Shown here piece after piece: positions 1-10,100 of a stretch of 23,028 nucleotides of DNA. Each line of letters begins with the position of its first letter. Positions within the stretch are counted from its first letter, which is position 1. Location: IMG/VR virus record IMGVR_UViG_3300036846_001120, positions 1 to 23,028 of that record. One strand, 5' to 3'. The notes under the pieces are model-generated. The model did not search any database. It worked only from the letters and a program-made list of their open reading frames with translations, and was not told where the DNA came from. The DNA is from a virus. The position numbers and the translations under genes were made by a program.

Positions 1-676
1 AGAACTGCGTGCTGGCATCGCTTGCGGGCATCCTTGCATAGCACCGGATGTCACCGACCCAGGTCGCGAGGCCCGATCCGGATGTGGCGTCGCTGCGCCA
101 GAGCAGATCGTCAAATATCTGGGCGTTGATCCCAACGTTCATGCCGAGCGTCAGCTTGTTGGCATAGTTGTTGGTGGTGCCGCCGCGGGTATTCAGTGAG
201 CCCAACGTGAAGTCGTTCGACGTGTTGCCGTTCTTGCGCACCGTGAAAGAGCCGGTGGTGTTGTTGATCACCACCTCGAACTCGAATGCATACCAGGTGC
301 TGGCAAGAGTTACCGCGCCGGTATAAGTCGCCAGCGTCGTTCCGGTCGGGCCACCAGAGGTGAGCAGGATCGCCCCGTCGCTGCGGAAGACGATTGAACA
401 TTGCGCGCTCGCGCCGTCACTGAGCTGCAGATAAGCTCCAAGTGACGTCCCGGAAAGTGCCGCCGTTTGCTGGTAGGCGCAAACTATGTGATGGACCGCG
501 TCGTTGGCCCCGCTGCTCTTCACGTAATTGACGGCAGTACCGGAAAGACCAACCGCCTGGCTGCCGGCAAACCTTCCGGCCACGAAACCCGTGCCAAGAC
601 CGCTGTCCCAATAACCGGCAACGGCGTCGGCCGAAGTGGTGTAGAGATCGAACGAATCGCCGAATATCCAGGCCAT
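1..676 (-). CDS. Lectin/LamG-like virion protein, C-terminus cut by window edge
   Basis: An open reading frame with no stop runs from an ATG at 676 off the left edge, giving about 225 residues beginning MAWIFGDSFDLY. An SD-like AGAGG sits just upstream. The protein is Gly/Ser/Thr-rich with alternating hydrophobic strands, and contains WYAFEFEVVINN, a KNGN turn and FDDLLWRSD. This layout is typical of concanavalin A-like (LamG or laminin-type) beta-sandwich domains in phage tail and fibre proteins, which bind surface sugars or support adhesins. Its start lies ten bases after the stop of the fibre-like gene at 686-1120, so it continues the same operon. The fold is inferred from pattern only and the missing end could carry other domains. 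That it is a real coding region is well supported; the precise function is not. Confidence 0.72.
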   Translation of the reverse strand, partial: MAWIFGDSFDLYTTSADAVAGYWDSGLGTGFVAGRFAGSQAVGLSGTAVNYVKSSGANDAVHHIVCAYQQTAALSGTSLGAYLQLSDGASAQCSIVFRSDGAILLTSGGPTGTTLATYTGAVTLASTWYAFEFEVVINNTTGSFTVRKNGNTSNDFTLGSLNTRGGTTNNYANKLTLGMNVGINAQIFDDLLWRSDATSGSGLATWVGDIRCYARMPASDASTQF

Positions 677-685
677 CGCGCGCCT

Positions 686-1120
686 CTATGCCTCAGTGAC
701 AGTCGTACCTGTGGTAAGCTGCGGCGCTACACTGGACGATACGGAAAGACTTGGCGTGATCGGCCCACGGTATAAAATCTTGCCCGCTCCCGTCAGCGAC
801 GTACCAAACGCCGCAAAAGTCTCTGTCTCGCTGCCACCCGTCGCGGTTGGGAAAATCACCCCAGCCGTCAATGTCGCGGTGGCTCCGACCACTGTGAAGC
901 CCGCCGAAGTCCTGGCCACTGCCTGTCTGGCATAACCAGGATACGTCGCCTCGCTGGTGGTTTGATTCCCGCCCGCGCCAGGATCAGCAGTATGGAGCGA
1001 TGCATACAAGTTCGTCAGCGGCGCACTCGCGGCGTTGTCCGCTATGCCCGCAATCGCAGTACCGTTCAGGATAAGTTTAAGAAGGTCGTTATCAAAGGTC
1101 GAGCCCTTCCCGCCCGGCAT
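686..1120 (-). CDS. Phage fibre-like small structural protein (paralog of 15369-15806)
   Basis: This 144-residue protein belongs by eye to the common small phage structural family with the signature LHTADPGxGGNQ followed by a GYARQAVAR strand. It has a short N-terminal helix (DNDLLKLILNGTAI) and a beta-sandwich body ending in TTGTTVTEA. It is clearly related to the 145-residue protein at 15369-15806, sharing the LHTADP core, the TSEAxYxGYAR block and the closing strands. Such proteins are usually annotated as tail-fibre or head-decoration proteins; no enzymatic motif is seen. The ATG at 1120 is preceded by GGGAG at good spacing. It lies 18 bases after the gene at 1139-1666, with the lectin-like gene directly downstream. 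Its virion location is inferred from context. Confidence 0.8.
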   Translation of the reverse strand: MPGGKGSTFDNDLLKLILNGTAIAGIADNAASAPLTNLYASLHTADPGAGGNQTTSEATYPGYARQAVARTSAGFTVVGATATLTAGVIFPTATGGSETETFAAFGTSLTGAGKILYRGPITPSLSVSSSVAPQLTTGTTVTEA

Positions 1121-1138
1121 GGTTCATCTCCCTGTCTC

Positions 1139-1666
1139 TTACGCAGATGCCGCCGTAAATGTATAGGTCAGCTGCAGGATATCGGAGCTGACAACCGACT
1201 TCGGCGAACCGAACTGCGCACCCGAGAACAATATGCCGCTGGTGCCGTTGATCGCCGAGGACGAGATCAAGAAGGCACCGTAAACCGTCAGGGATGCGTT
1301 GAACGTAAACGATGCCTGAGTCGTGGAGTTGGAGATCGACTGGCTGGCTGGCGGCGTCGAGCTCCAGTTCTGCCGTACCCCGGCCGTATACTGCGTCACC
1401 TCGCCAGAACTCGCCGCGATGTTGGCCGCTGCATCGCTTGGCAAAATAGTGTAGTTGTTGGAAAACAGCGCAATATACCAGGCAGTGGTGACTGCCTGGG
1501 CACCAAGTGCAGCCCCTAGAAGGTAGTTAAGCCCCTGGTTGACAACGATATTCTCGCACGCAAACTCGTCGATCACCCGTTTGTCCTGGATGATTTTCCC
1601 GAGGAGGCGCCCCCCGACGAGAGCCCTGTTAGGCACCAGCAGCTTCGTGCGAGGAATCGGCAACAT
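1139..1666 (-). CDS. Phage fibre or decoration-like structural protein
   Basis: The protein is 175 residues from the ATG at 1666. A GTG nine bases further upstream is in frame but lies directly on the SD, so the ATG is preferred: AAGGAG sits 8-9 bases before it. The N-terminus is basic (RTKLLVPNRALVGGRLLGK). The rest is a beta-rich domain with the pattern of small phage fibre-like proteins: AWYIALFSNNYT, a variable loop, TAGVRQNW, and paired strands near the C-terminus. It resembles the LHTADP family of its neighbour at 686-1120 in layout (N-terminal helix, ALxxxDP-like strand, later GILFSGAQF strand) but has no strong sequence match by eye. It is divergent to the plus-strand gene at 1692, with only 25 bases between the two start codons. 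No catalytic motif is seen. Confidence 0.78.
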   Translation of the reverse strand: MLPIPRTKLLVPNRALVGGRLLGKIIQDKRVIDEFACENIVVNQGLNYLLGAALGAQAVTTAWYIALFSNNYTILPSDAAANIAASSGEVTQYTAGVRQNWSSTPPASQSISNSTTQASFTFNASLTVYGAFLISSSAINGTSGILFSGAQFGSPKSVVSSDILQLTYTFTAASA

Positions 1667-1676
1667 CGAGATCACT

Positions 1677-1684
1677 CCTTAAGG
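1677..1684. promoter_or_regulatory. Shared SD palindrome between divergent genes
   Basis: The palindrome CCTTAAGG supplies SD sequence to both divergent genes. On the plus strand AAGG lies 7 bases before the ATG at 1692. On the minus strand the same bases begin AAGGAG, 8-9 bases before the ATG at 1666. The 25-base gap has no room for a promoter, so both transcripts must begin outside it. Confidence 0.6.
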
Positions 1685-1691
1685 TTGCACC

Positions 1692-2051
1692 ATGAGCATC
1701 TGGCAGAGCGGCACCTTCTACATCGGCGAGACCTGGATCATCTCCGGCTACGTCCGAGACGCCAATGGCGTCATCGTCGACCTCACCGGAGCTACTGTAC
1801 AATTACGCATTACGCTGGGCAATTCAGTGATCTTCGACCTAACCGGCACGATCCTCCCGCCCCCCACCGCAGGCGGCTACCTGTTCGAAATCACCCCAGC
1901 CCAACAGACAGGACTGGCCCTAACCACTTACCGGTACGAGGTCAGGGCCACCCTGGCCGATGGGACCGTCACTGTCCAGAACGTCGGCGAGATCACGGTC
2001 GTCCCCTCCAAATTCGTGAATTTCCCGGTTTCAGCTGGCGCCGCGGCCTAG
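1692..2051 (+). CDS. BppU-like baseplate/tail protein, only plus-strand gene
   Basis: This 119-residue protein starts MSIWQSGTFYIGETW and is a single beta-sandwich. The blocks GETWIISGYVRDANG, VDLTGATVQLRI, GGYLFEITPAQQTGL and YRYEVRATLADGTV follow the typical pattern of the BppU N-terminal domain and similar baseplate upper proteins, which join receptor-binding proteins to the tail. Coding is supported by a convincing amino-acid pattern and an SD (AAGG) 7 bases before the ATG. It is the only credible plus-strand gene in the window. Its TAG overlaps the TAG of the convergent lysin gene through a shared CTAG at 2048-2051. A perfect TTGACA lies on this strand at 1539-1544 but no good -10 follows it, so the promoter is uncertain. 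The function is inferred from fold pattern only. Confidence 0.8.
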   Translation: MSIWQSGTFYIGETWIISGYVRDANGVIVDLTGATVQLRITLGNSVIFDLTGTILPPPTAGGYLFEITPAQQTGLALTTYRYEVRATLADGTVTVQNVGEITVVPSKFVNFPVSAGAAA

Positions 2052-3043
2052 GCAGCGGCTTCATCAGCGGCCAGAATCTCATCAATCTCCAGGAACAGCG
2101 TCTCGGCCTCTGGCATGATCTCCACCTCCATACGGCCGATCGGCCCCCAGTGCTTTTGGAGATTCCTGATCCCTACCGCGGCGCTCTCGACCGCAAACGC
2201 CGGGCATTTTTTCGACAAATCCTGGAACTGCGCACCTATGCCGCTGCCGTAGTTTTCCCAATCGTCACCGGAACAGCTTACGTCCTCCTCGAACGCCGCC
2301 AGCTGGCACTGAGGCTCGCGTGCATAAAGTGCGTGGCAGTACTCATAAAACAGCATTTCGGCGTCGGTCGCACACGCATGGTAATTCCAGCTGGTCTGGA
2401 ACAGCCCAGCCTCGCAAGTGTCACTCTGAACATTGTCAGCACTCTGATCGCGCCCACAGCAATACTTGCCCGAGCTTTCTCTCATGCCGAGTCCCAGCAG
2501 GAACACGAACACCGATCGCAGAACCTTTCTCCCGGCAATGCCGTTGATCATACCCACGCGCTGAAACTCATCACGATAAAGCGCAAGCGCATCGTGCTCG
2601 GTATCGCCCATGTCGGCCTTGGCGATCTCGTGCATCGTCATGTCACCGCGCTCGAACTTGCGAACGCACGTAGCATAGGCCAGCGCCATGCCTTTGATGT
2701 AGGCCAGCGGCGCAACGCCGCGATCGTCCCAGAGCAGATCAGCAACGTCGCTCTCGATCGCAGCGTCCACAATCTCGTCGATCACATCGAGCGACAACGG
2801 CTCAAGCATCGGCGCCGGGTATGGCGGCAGATCATGGACCTCGGCAAGTTTGGCCCACGTCTGCGGCCCGACGACACCATCATTGTCCAGATCATGGTCG
2901 TCCTGGAACGCCTTTACGGCGTTCTCGGTCTCGGGACCAAACGTACCATCTAGCTCGCACAACAGACACTCCTGCACAAGGAGCACCAGCGAGCCATAGT
3001 CGCCATCACGAATCACCGGCCGGTCTATAGGTACCGTATACAT
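2048..3043 (-). CDS. Peptidoglycan-binding lysin (lysozyme/transglycosylase-like)
   Basis: The protein is 331 residues from the ATG at 3043, which overlaps the stop of the upstream gene (ATGA). A longer frame exists upstream but is out of character and antisense-like. Residues about 8-65 form a PG_binding_1-type domain (GSLVLLVQECL, LDGTFGPETENAVKAFQ, DNDGVVGPQTWAKL). The catalytic-looking part is at about 180-300: GMRESSGKYCCGRD with Glu189 as candidate catalytic acid, then EAGLFQTSWN, as in lysozyme or soluble transglycosylase folds that cut the glycan backbone. The C-terminal half has at least eight cysteines (195, 196, 210, 224, 236, 246, 257, 280), suggesting disulfides outside the cytoplasm. 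No signal peptide is seen and no holin lies nearby, so it may be a virion lysin or an endolysin needing a distant holin. Confidence 0.82.
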   Translation of the reverse strand: MYTVPIDRPVIRDGDYGSLVLLVQECLLCELDGTFGPETENAVKAFQDDHDLDNDGVVGPQTWAKLAEVHDLPPYPAPMLEPLSLDVIDEIVDAAIESDVADLLWDDRGVAPLAYIKGMALAYATCVRKFERGDMTMHEIAKADMGDTEHDALALYRDEFQRVGMINGIAGRKVLRSVFVFLLGLGMRESSGKYCCGRDQSADNVQSDTCEAGLFQTSWNYHACATDAEMLFYEYCHALYAREPQCQLAAFEEDVSCSGDDWENYGSGIGAQFQDLSKKCPAFAVESAAVGIRNLQKHWGPIGRMEVEIMPEAETLFLEIDEILAADEAAA

Positions 3044-4167
3044 CAAGGTTGACCTGCTGTACTGCCAAATCCCGAGCCGCGGATGATCTTGACATCGAGG
3101 TAGTCGCCAATCGCCGCCGACTGCATCGGCGAACCGCCGCTCTGCAGAGTGGCAATGTACTGGTTCACACCGTCTTGCCGGCGATATAATGCCGAGGCGC
3201 TCACTGAATCCGGAAAGATGTACTTGGGCTCGGTTATGTTGAGCGTCCGGCCACCGGCAGAGGCGATACAAGCGCCCTTGGTCGTCATGAACATGATCGA
3301 CACATCGACCGGCGTCGTTGCCGTGATCGGCACCTGAGGCGGGTTGGCAAGTTCAGCAGGGATGTCCACCATGGACCCGGGGATCACACCACTATCCATG
3401 ACCCGTGTACGCTTCATCTCGGCGAAAGTCGGCCCAGTCAAGAACCAGAGAGCCTCCTTCGTCCCCACATAGACACCATCGGCGACCGTCCCGAGCATGG
3501 TGATGTCAGCCTCGAACAGCTTGTATCCGGACGTCGCATCAACGTAATCATAGAGAAACAACTCGGTTGCCCATAGCGTAGGGCCCTGGCCAAGGTAGAG
3601 TCGGCCATTGAAGTAAGTCATGCAGGTCGCATTCGGTGGCTGCTTCAAAAGCCGTCCGGCGACCGGTGGGAGCGTCTCCGTTGGGTTGACCACCGGCGAG
3701 AGCCAGAGATCAGTCGGATCGCCCCACGGAGCCCAGCTGCGCCCGGGGATGTTCACCACGCCACGGTCGACCGTACCCACATAGTAGACCGAGTCGCCTA
3801 CCTGGGCATAAGCCAGCGGTGGTTCGCCACTAGCCGGGTCCGTGCCGATAAACACCAGCAGCTGGTGGGAATAGTCCGGGTTGATGATGCTCAGCTCGCT
3901 GTTGACCACCCCCAGAACGATCCCCTGGTACGACGTGAACAGCGAGTGTACATTCCCTGGAAGCTTCAACGTGTAGCCACGCCGCCGCGACGGCTGACCG
4001 CTGTCATCCAGGACGATGTTCCTGGCACGAACCAGGTCCTTGTCGCCTAATCGCTCGAGCTGCATCGTATTTTTTAGTCCATCCCAGCTATTTAGAATCT
4101 TGCCGACCTCTGGAGGTGCCGGCAGCGGAGCGTTCTGGGCTTGTCGAAGAAATTGACTCTGTGCCAT
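3043..4167 (-). CDS. Structural tail protein, beta-propeller-like
   Basis: The protein is 374 residues from the ATG at 4167, chosen over an in-frame start 27 bases upstream because GAGGGGG precedes it at ideal spacing. After a Pro/Ala-rich start it has RARNIVLDDSGQPSRRRGY, a block typical of long repeating beta-structure proteins near the tail of podovirus-like phages. These are sometimes compared with DNA-stabilisation or tail hub proteins such as P22 gp10. Repeated strand units (GIVLGVVNSELSIIN, LAYAQVGDSVYYVG, CMTYFNGRLYLGQG, VADGVYVGTKEALWFLTG) look like blades of a beta-propeller. It sits between the giant virion protein and the lysin, overlapping the lysin start by ATGA and the giant gene's end by none. 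Role at the tail or connector is inferred from fold pattern and position. Confidence 0.75.
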   Translation of the reverse strand: MAQSQFLRQAQNAPLPAPPEVGKILNSWDGLKNTMQLERLGDKDLVRARNIVLDDSGQPSRRRGYTLKLPGNVHSLFTSYQGIVLGVVNSELSIINPDYSHQLLVFIGTDPASGEPPLAYAQVGDSVYYVGTVDRGVVNIPGRSWAPWGDPTDLWLSPVVNPTETLPPVAGRLLKQPPNATCMTYFNGRLYLGQGPTLWATELFLYDYVDATSGYKLFEADITMLGTVADGVYVGTKEALWFLTGPTFAEMKRTRVMDSGVIPGSMVDIPAELANPPQVPITATTPVDVSIMFMTTKGACIASAGGRTLNITEPKYIFPDSVSASALYRRQDGVNQYIATLQSGGSPMQSAAIGDYLDVKIIRGSGFGSTAGQP

Positions 4168-4174
4168 GACCCCC

Positions 4175-7100
4175 TCACTGCCCGATGTTGCCATAGCGCA
4201 ACGCTCTCTGGGCGCTGATGTCCCGCGGCGTTACCCCGATCGGCAGACCCGTAGCCTGCGCCTGCGCGGACTGGCGCATGTGGTTTGCAAGCTCCCGCTG
4301 GAACCCGGCCTGCGGCGGCACCATGCCGGGGTGTTCCTGCTGCCACTTCTGCGCTTCACCCATCCAGGTGTTGAACATCCCCTGGTCGCCCCGCGTATAT
4401 GCCACCTCCATGTGCCGGACGATATTCGACGAATTAAGCTCACGCATGGTGCGCAGCCCGACTGCCTCCCGGGTGACTTCCTGGTACTCGGCTTGTTTTG
4501 CTGGGTCGATTCCAAGCGCCGTCAACATGATATCGTACGCACTCGGTGACCCAATCGGCAGCTTCTGCCCTGTCAGATTGTCGACAAATCCTCGCTCACC
4601 AAGCCGGTACGCTTCAAGACCACCTTTCAAATTCTCGGGTACCACCTTGGTCATCCCATTGAGATAGTCGCCATTCAACATATCGCGTGCCGCGCTTGCG
4701 AAGTTGGCAAGATCACTAACCGCCGGCCCAGCCGCCGACTTGAGCCAATCACGCTCCATGTCTTCCAGCTTACGTTTCTCGAAAGCAATATTCAAAGTTG
4801 CCGACCCCGGTATAATATCGCCCTCACCCCAATGAGCGAAATCCACCCCTGCCGCCCGCGGCAGCCCACGAGCAACGATCTCGCCCATATCCTTGCCAAA
4901 TGTGTCACTTAAGAAATTTCGATAGTTGGCGACAAGATCATGATCATCCCGGTTGGTGAACCAATCAGCCAGCCTGTCGTAGACCGTGGCCGCCACCGAC
5001 ACCATAGGCAGCCCCAGCGTGCCCGCAAAAAACGTCGTTGCCGCCGCATGTGAAACCAACCATCTGGTAGCCTCTGCACGCTGCTGCGGGTCACCCGTAA
5101 ACAAATTACGTACATTGTTATAAAGAAACCCCGACATGCGACTGCGCCAGCCCATGAACTGCATAAGAAAAGGTGCAGCCTGTCCCAAATCACCACTCTT
5201 GGTAAACTGCCGAGCATTGAAGCCAGCTGTCCAGTTGCCCTGACTTTTGTCTATCATCTCAGAAATGAAATCTGCTTTTGAGTTGACGAACTGGCTCTTG
5301 TACGGTGTATCTCTGTACAAAGCGTCCGCCGCGAATAAAGCTGTCAATCTCGGGGCCAACTCGGAATAAATCCCCATGGAGTTCAGCGCCTTGAATGCCG
5401 CGCCAGTACGCCCTTGCGCCAACGGCGAATGCTCAGTCTGCGTCGGCGAATACATGGCGCCTAGGTCACCCCGCACCGCCGAATCCATGATCAACTTGAT
5501 TTCACCCGACGGCACACCACCAGCCTCCAGAGCCTCCTGGGATATCCCGGCCGTAAATTTGTCAGGCCCTTTCGCGATGGCACGAAGTGCCCGAAAGGTA
5601 GGCGCCTGAGCACCCAGTATCGCGCTCGCTGCAGGGCCATATCCGTGCGTTGCCGCAAGCACGGGGTAAAGTGTTGTAGCCACCTGCGACTGCAGCATCA
5701 GGGCGTAAGGCACCGAGAACCCGATATGCATCGTATGTGTCACGTGCCGGGCCGCATCGAGCATCGTGGACGGAGCGTAGGTTGCCTGATTTCTATCGCG
5801 CTGCATCAACTCCGATACCGCCTGTGAAACACCTAATGCAGTATTAAGCGGGATAGTCTGATCGTGGTTGATCTCCCTGACCCGATCGAGCATATTCTGG
5901 GTAGCTACACCAAGTTCAGGATCATTCGTCGTACGTGCCAGGTGACGCGACATTACCTCGTTTGCATAAAGCGAACTCTGTATCATGTTCTTGCTGAAGC
6001 CCTGGACATTCGCCCGCTGCGACATAAGACGAGTAATCGAATTTTCTGGTGTTGTATTCAGCAAAGCACGTTTGAAGTCTAGCATATGCGCGTCAAAAGC
6101 ATCGTTCAGCTTAGCTTGCGTAGCCGCATCGAACTCCGTCAAATCCGGACGGCTGGCCGCCTCCGCTGCAACAACCCGCTTCATCGCATCAGTGGATATT
6201 TGCTGGAACATGTCTGTGACTTTGCCACGACCGATAGAATCTTTTGTCTGATCCAGAAAACCCTTGGCTTGAGCCTCCACCACTGAACGAGATAATGCCG
6301 CTGCCTCAGAAGCATTTTTTACCTTCATGTACACGGTTGGATGCTCACCACCCAGCATAATTGCAACATCCGGCGCAACACGCGCCATGTGGTTCTGAAA
6401 CTGGGCAAGCTTGGTCTGATCAACCTGCGTCGTCCCTTCCTCTTCCCCCGGCTGCATGGCCAGCTTAGCTACGACGAAATAATCCCCATCCCGCCCAAGA
6501 TGGAAGTAAGGCGCGGCAGTTGCGTTAACCTGCTGCTGTTTGATACTAGCGAGGCCCTTTCGTAGAGAATCATTGGTTTTCGTAAGCTCGGACAACCTCT
6601 CTGCCGATGGTGGATTCTTCACATCATCAATCTGCGCCTTGACCGTATCGCGAGCCGCGCTCAACGCCCCCATCCTGTCGTCAAACTCTTTTATATAGAA
6701 AGCCTCCCTCTTAAGGGGATCGGTGTGTATTTTAGGTTGGTTGTATTGAAATTCCTTGAACGCATCCGTCGTATGCAGACCATTCGCCCGTTCAAGCTCC
6801 TGAAGTCCATCGACAAATTTTGCATGGATATCCCCGGACGCAATTGCCCGAAACGCCTCATAAGTCTGCCGGCCACCAGGTACCCCCCCAAGCTGATTCC
6901 AATCGTTCATGTACTCACTATGCGCCTGCACCTTCGCCGGATTCTCGCGAACCTCGGCAGTCTGCTCAGGAAGAGATTTCCTTGGATCAATCCCAAAAGC
7001 AGTAGCAGTCATCAATTTATTGACAAGGTCATAACCTGCTTGCGGAAGAGCCTTGGACGCTTGTGCAGCACGAGAACCTGCAGCCTTCAAAATATCTGCG

Positions 7101-10100
7101 CGTGGTGCTTCCACCTTCTTGACATTCTCCCACTGCTGCATCGCAGGATTAACATCCCTATAGGCCCACACCAGATTATCTGTATCGGTAAGCCCATGGA
7201 AAAACCTACGCAGTCCTTCTCGTGGATTGAGTGACTTATCCTTGAGTTGTTGTGTGACATTAGCACGACCTTCGTCCGCACCTGCCGCTGCAGTACCAGT
7301 TCCCTTATCCGCCACGCGCGCGTAACTATCACGCCCCAACCAGACATTAGGATACTGCTGCTGCTCCTTCAGCAGATCGTCGCCGTGCGACATGATGCGA
7401 TCGAACGCATTGAACAAACGCGGAGGGAGCCCGATCATGCCGCGCGCCGCGTCAATGAACCGGTCCCAGAGGCTGGTACCCTCTACGAATTGCGACTTCA
7501 GGAAAGAACGATAGACCGGGTTGGCAACTCCCTCCGCGACCATTTCGTGTGCATCGGTTATGCCGGCGTGATCCCCCTTGCTCTTGAGCTGATCGTAGAT
7601 GCCGCGCATCGCCTGCGCTGCGGCACTGGTGCCCTCAAGCGCCCGGGACAATGCTGCGTGGACCGCCTCATGGAGTGTGGTTATCGTCGCGTTTGCAGCA
7701 TTGTAGAGCACCGAAGTCTGCTGCTTCGGAAAATACTCGCCCTCCTTGCCGGCAACACCATCCCTGAAAGCCAGTGTTACGTTTTTCGGCACACCTTGCT
7801 TGACCCACGCCGCAAGCTCAGCTTCCTCCGGGTCGGCACTATGCTCGGCGATGTGATCGAGCGCGTCGTGCATCTTGACGCCACGCTGCGACATGTCCGT
7901 CACGTCGGCATCGAGCTGCGTCACTGGCAGTCCGTCTCGCGAATTAATGACCCGAGCTCGCGAGTCTTCGGGTACACTCAGGGCGCGCGTCTCCTGAAGC
8001 ACTGCTTCATATCGCGTATTCAGATACGCATTGACCATGCCCCGCGTCTTCTGGCTGAGTCCGGTGAGCCGGATATTGCCCAAGTTATCCGCGTCGGGAT
8101 CAGCCTCGGGGTTCGCCGCCAGAGCCTTCTGATACTCCGCCGGCGAATCCGCATCGTTGACGGTCTTTAACCAGTCTTCGTGTTGCTTGATCGCCGCAAG
8201 CGCATCCGAACGATCCTCCAGCACCTTCTTCAATCCCTCTAACGCACGGCGTGCCTTGGCCATGCGTTCATCGAGATCACCCGTTGGTGCAGGTACTGCC
8301 TCGGCGCGCGGCGACGCTGAGGATGCTGCGGCGTCCGCAGGCAGCTGCGCCTTCTCTGCAACTGCAGACCGCAGATTCTCAGCCCTGGTATTGAGCACCC
8401 TGGCCATGCCGGGGTTGTTCTTCGCATTCGCCTCAGACCCATTTATGAATTTTGCCTCATCGGCAAACTCCTGTGCAGCCTCTGGATTGGTTCTAGCTAT
8501 CTCAACAATACGAGGCGCAACTCCACTGAGCGTAGCTGCGCGATCGTCCACAGTCTCGATCGGGGCATCGCTGGCCACAGGCCGCGGAACCCGCCGGAGG
8601 AAGTCCGGGATACCTTCCAGCTCAGCTACCGGCGCAACTACCGGAGCCACAACAGGAGGCGCAGCAGCTTCCGGCCGGACGAGACCCGGAAGTTCCTCAG
8701 CAGGGCTTGCCACATCGCTTTGAAACTCTAACAGCTTATTGTGCCGTGAGAGTATTCTGCTCAATGCTGCGCTTTTTGATGTGCTTGGTGCCACAGGGCC
8801 GTTAAACTTGTTGGCTATGTCAACAACGGTTTCCCGTGGAAGCTCCTTCAGGCTTTGGTATACCGGCTGGAAAGCAGCGTTGTCGCCAAGAGCGGCTGTT
8901 AACTCAGCGACTTTTGCACCGCTACGGCGTGCGCCAGCGCTCTGAAAGTCAGTGCGTTCTCCTGGAGCAACCGGAGGCTCGGCAGCCGGTGCAACTGCCG
9001 GCGCAACTTCCTCCGGCCGGATACGGCGTGCACCGGCGCTCTGAAAGTCGATACGCTCTCCTGGAGCGACTGACGGTTCGGCTGCCGGTGCAGCGACAAG
9101 TCCTGGCGACTCTTCAGCCGGCCGCAACTCATCCTTGACCTTACCCTTCGCATCAAGAATATCGAGCGCCTTGCCCCATTTCTCTTGTACTTTTGTCAGG
9201 TCGTTACCTGCAACTTCACGTGCAATAAGCTCATCGACCAACGGTTGTCGCATCGCCGCCTGTACCTCAGGCGTCGCTTTTCCATACTCTGCTGTAGCTT
9301 CTTTGAATCTACCCTTAGTGAAATCTATTACATACGGAGGGGGTGCAGCAGCGGGAGGCACAGCGGCAGGAGGCACAGCAGCAGGAGGCGCAGCAGCGGG
9401 AAGCACAGCGGCAGGAGGCGCAGCAGCGGGAGGTGCAGCAGCAGGAGATGCAGCAGCAGGAGGTTCGGCAGCAGGAGGTTCGGCAGCAGGAGGTCCAGCA
9501 GCGGGAGGTGCAGCAGCGGGAAGTGCAGCAGCGGGAGGCACAGCAGCAGGAGGTACATCAAGAACAGGAGGAGCCAGATCACCTTGCCTGGCTTGATTAC
9601 GGTCGATCGCACCGGCGATCACCCGGTAACGATCTGCTGTACCTGTGAACCCATCTTTCTCGGCACGATCTGCAAGCCTGTACAACTGGTCCGGTGTTTG
9701 CTGCAAGGCATCGGCAAACTGACCTTTCTCGATTGCCCCAGCCGTACGCGCCATGAACTGCGCACGAGCTGGATCAGCCCCCTGCAGCTCATCAGCCATA
9801 CCGCGCAAGACAGCCGGAATATTTCCACCCGGCTGAGCCGGCGGTAACGACGGTGGTGGTTCAAGCGCCTGAGCAGTTGATTTATCGAGGTCCCCAGTCT
9901 TAATGGTATTCGCATTTTTTCCAGCAAGCTCACGCATGCCGCCAAACGCACCACCAACAATCCCGCCAAGTGCCGCACCACTCAAGGCCTGCCGCACAAC
10001 ATCAGATGCCCGATCCGCGAACCCACGATCAGGATCACCCATCTGCTGGGTCAACCACTCAGTCGCACCTCCAGCAAAACCCTGCGTCAATGCAGAATAC

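Noticed and set aside
1-2051. Diversity-generating retroelement target in the tail genes
   Set aside because: No reverse transcriptase or template repeat is in the window and no variable repeat was recognised at the ends of the tail-like genes.
1685-2953. A 422-codon plus-strand open frame across the BppU-like and lysin genes
   Set aside because: The product is His/Arg-rich nonsense-like sequence antisense to a well-supported lysin, and it results from high GC in the third codon position.
4067-4075. T-run that could be part of a terminator
   Set aside because: It lies within the coding sequence of the tail protein and has no stable stem beside it on the proper side.
7247-8170. A 307-codon plus-strand open frame inside the giant gene
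   Set aside because: It is antisense to a continuous coherent 2191-residue frame, has no SD and is Arg/His-rich, typical of a shadow.
9343-9554. Possible CRISPR array because of regular short repeats
   Set aside because: Units are 12-15 bases, contiguous and coding in frame, with no unique spacers.
9135-9847. Gly/Ala- and Arg/Ser-rich plus-strand frames over the PPAA tract
   Set aside because: These are translations of the repeat in the wrong strand; repeats keep all frames open.
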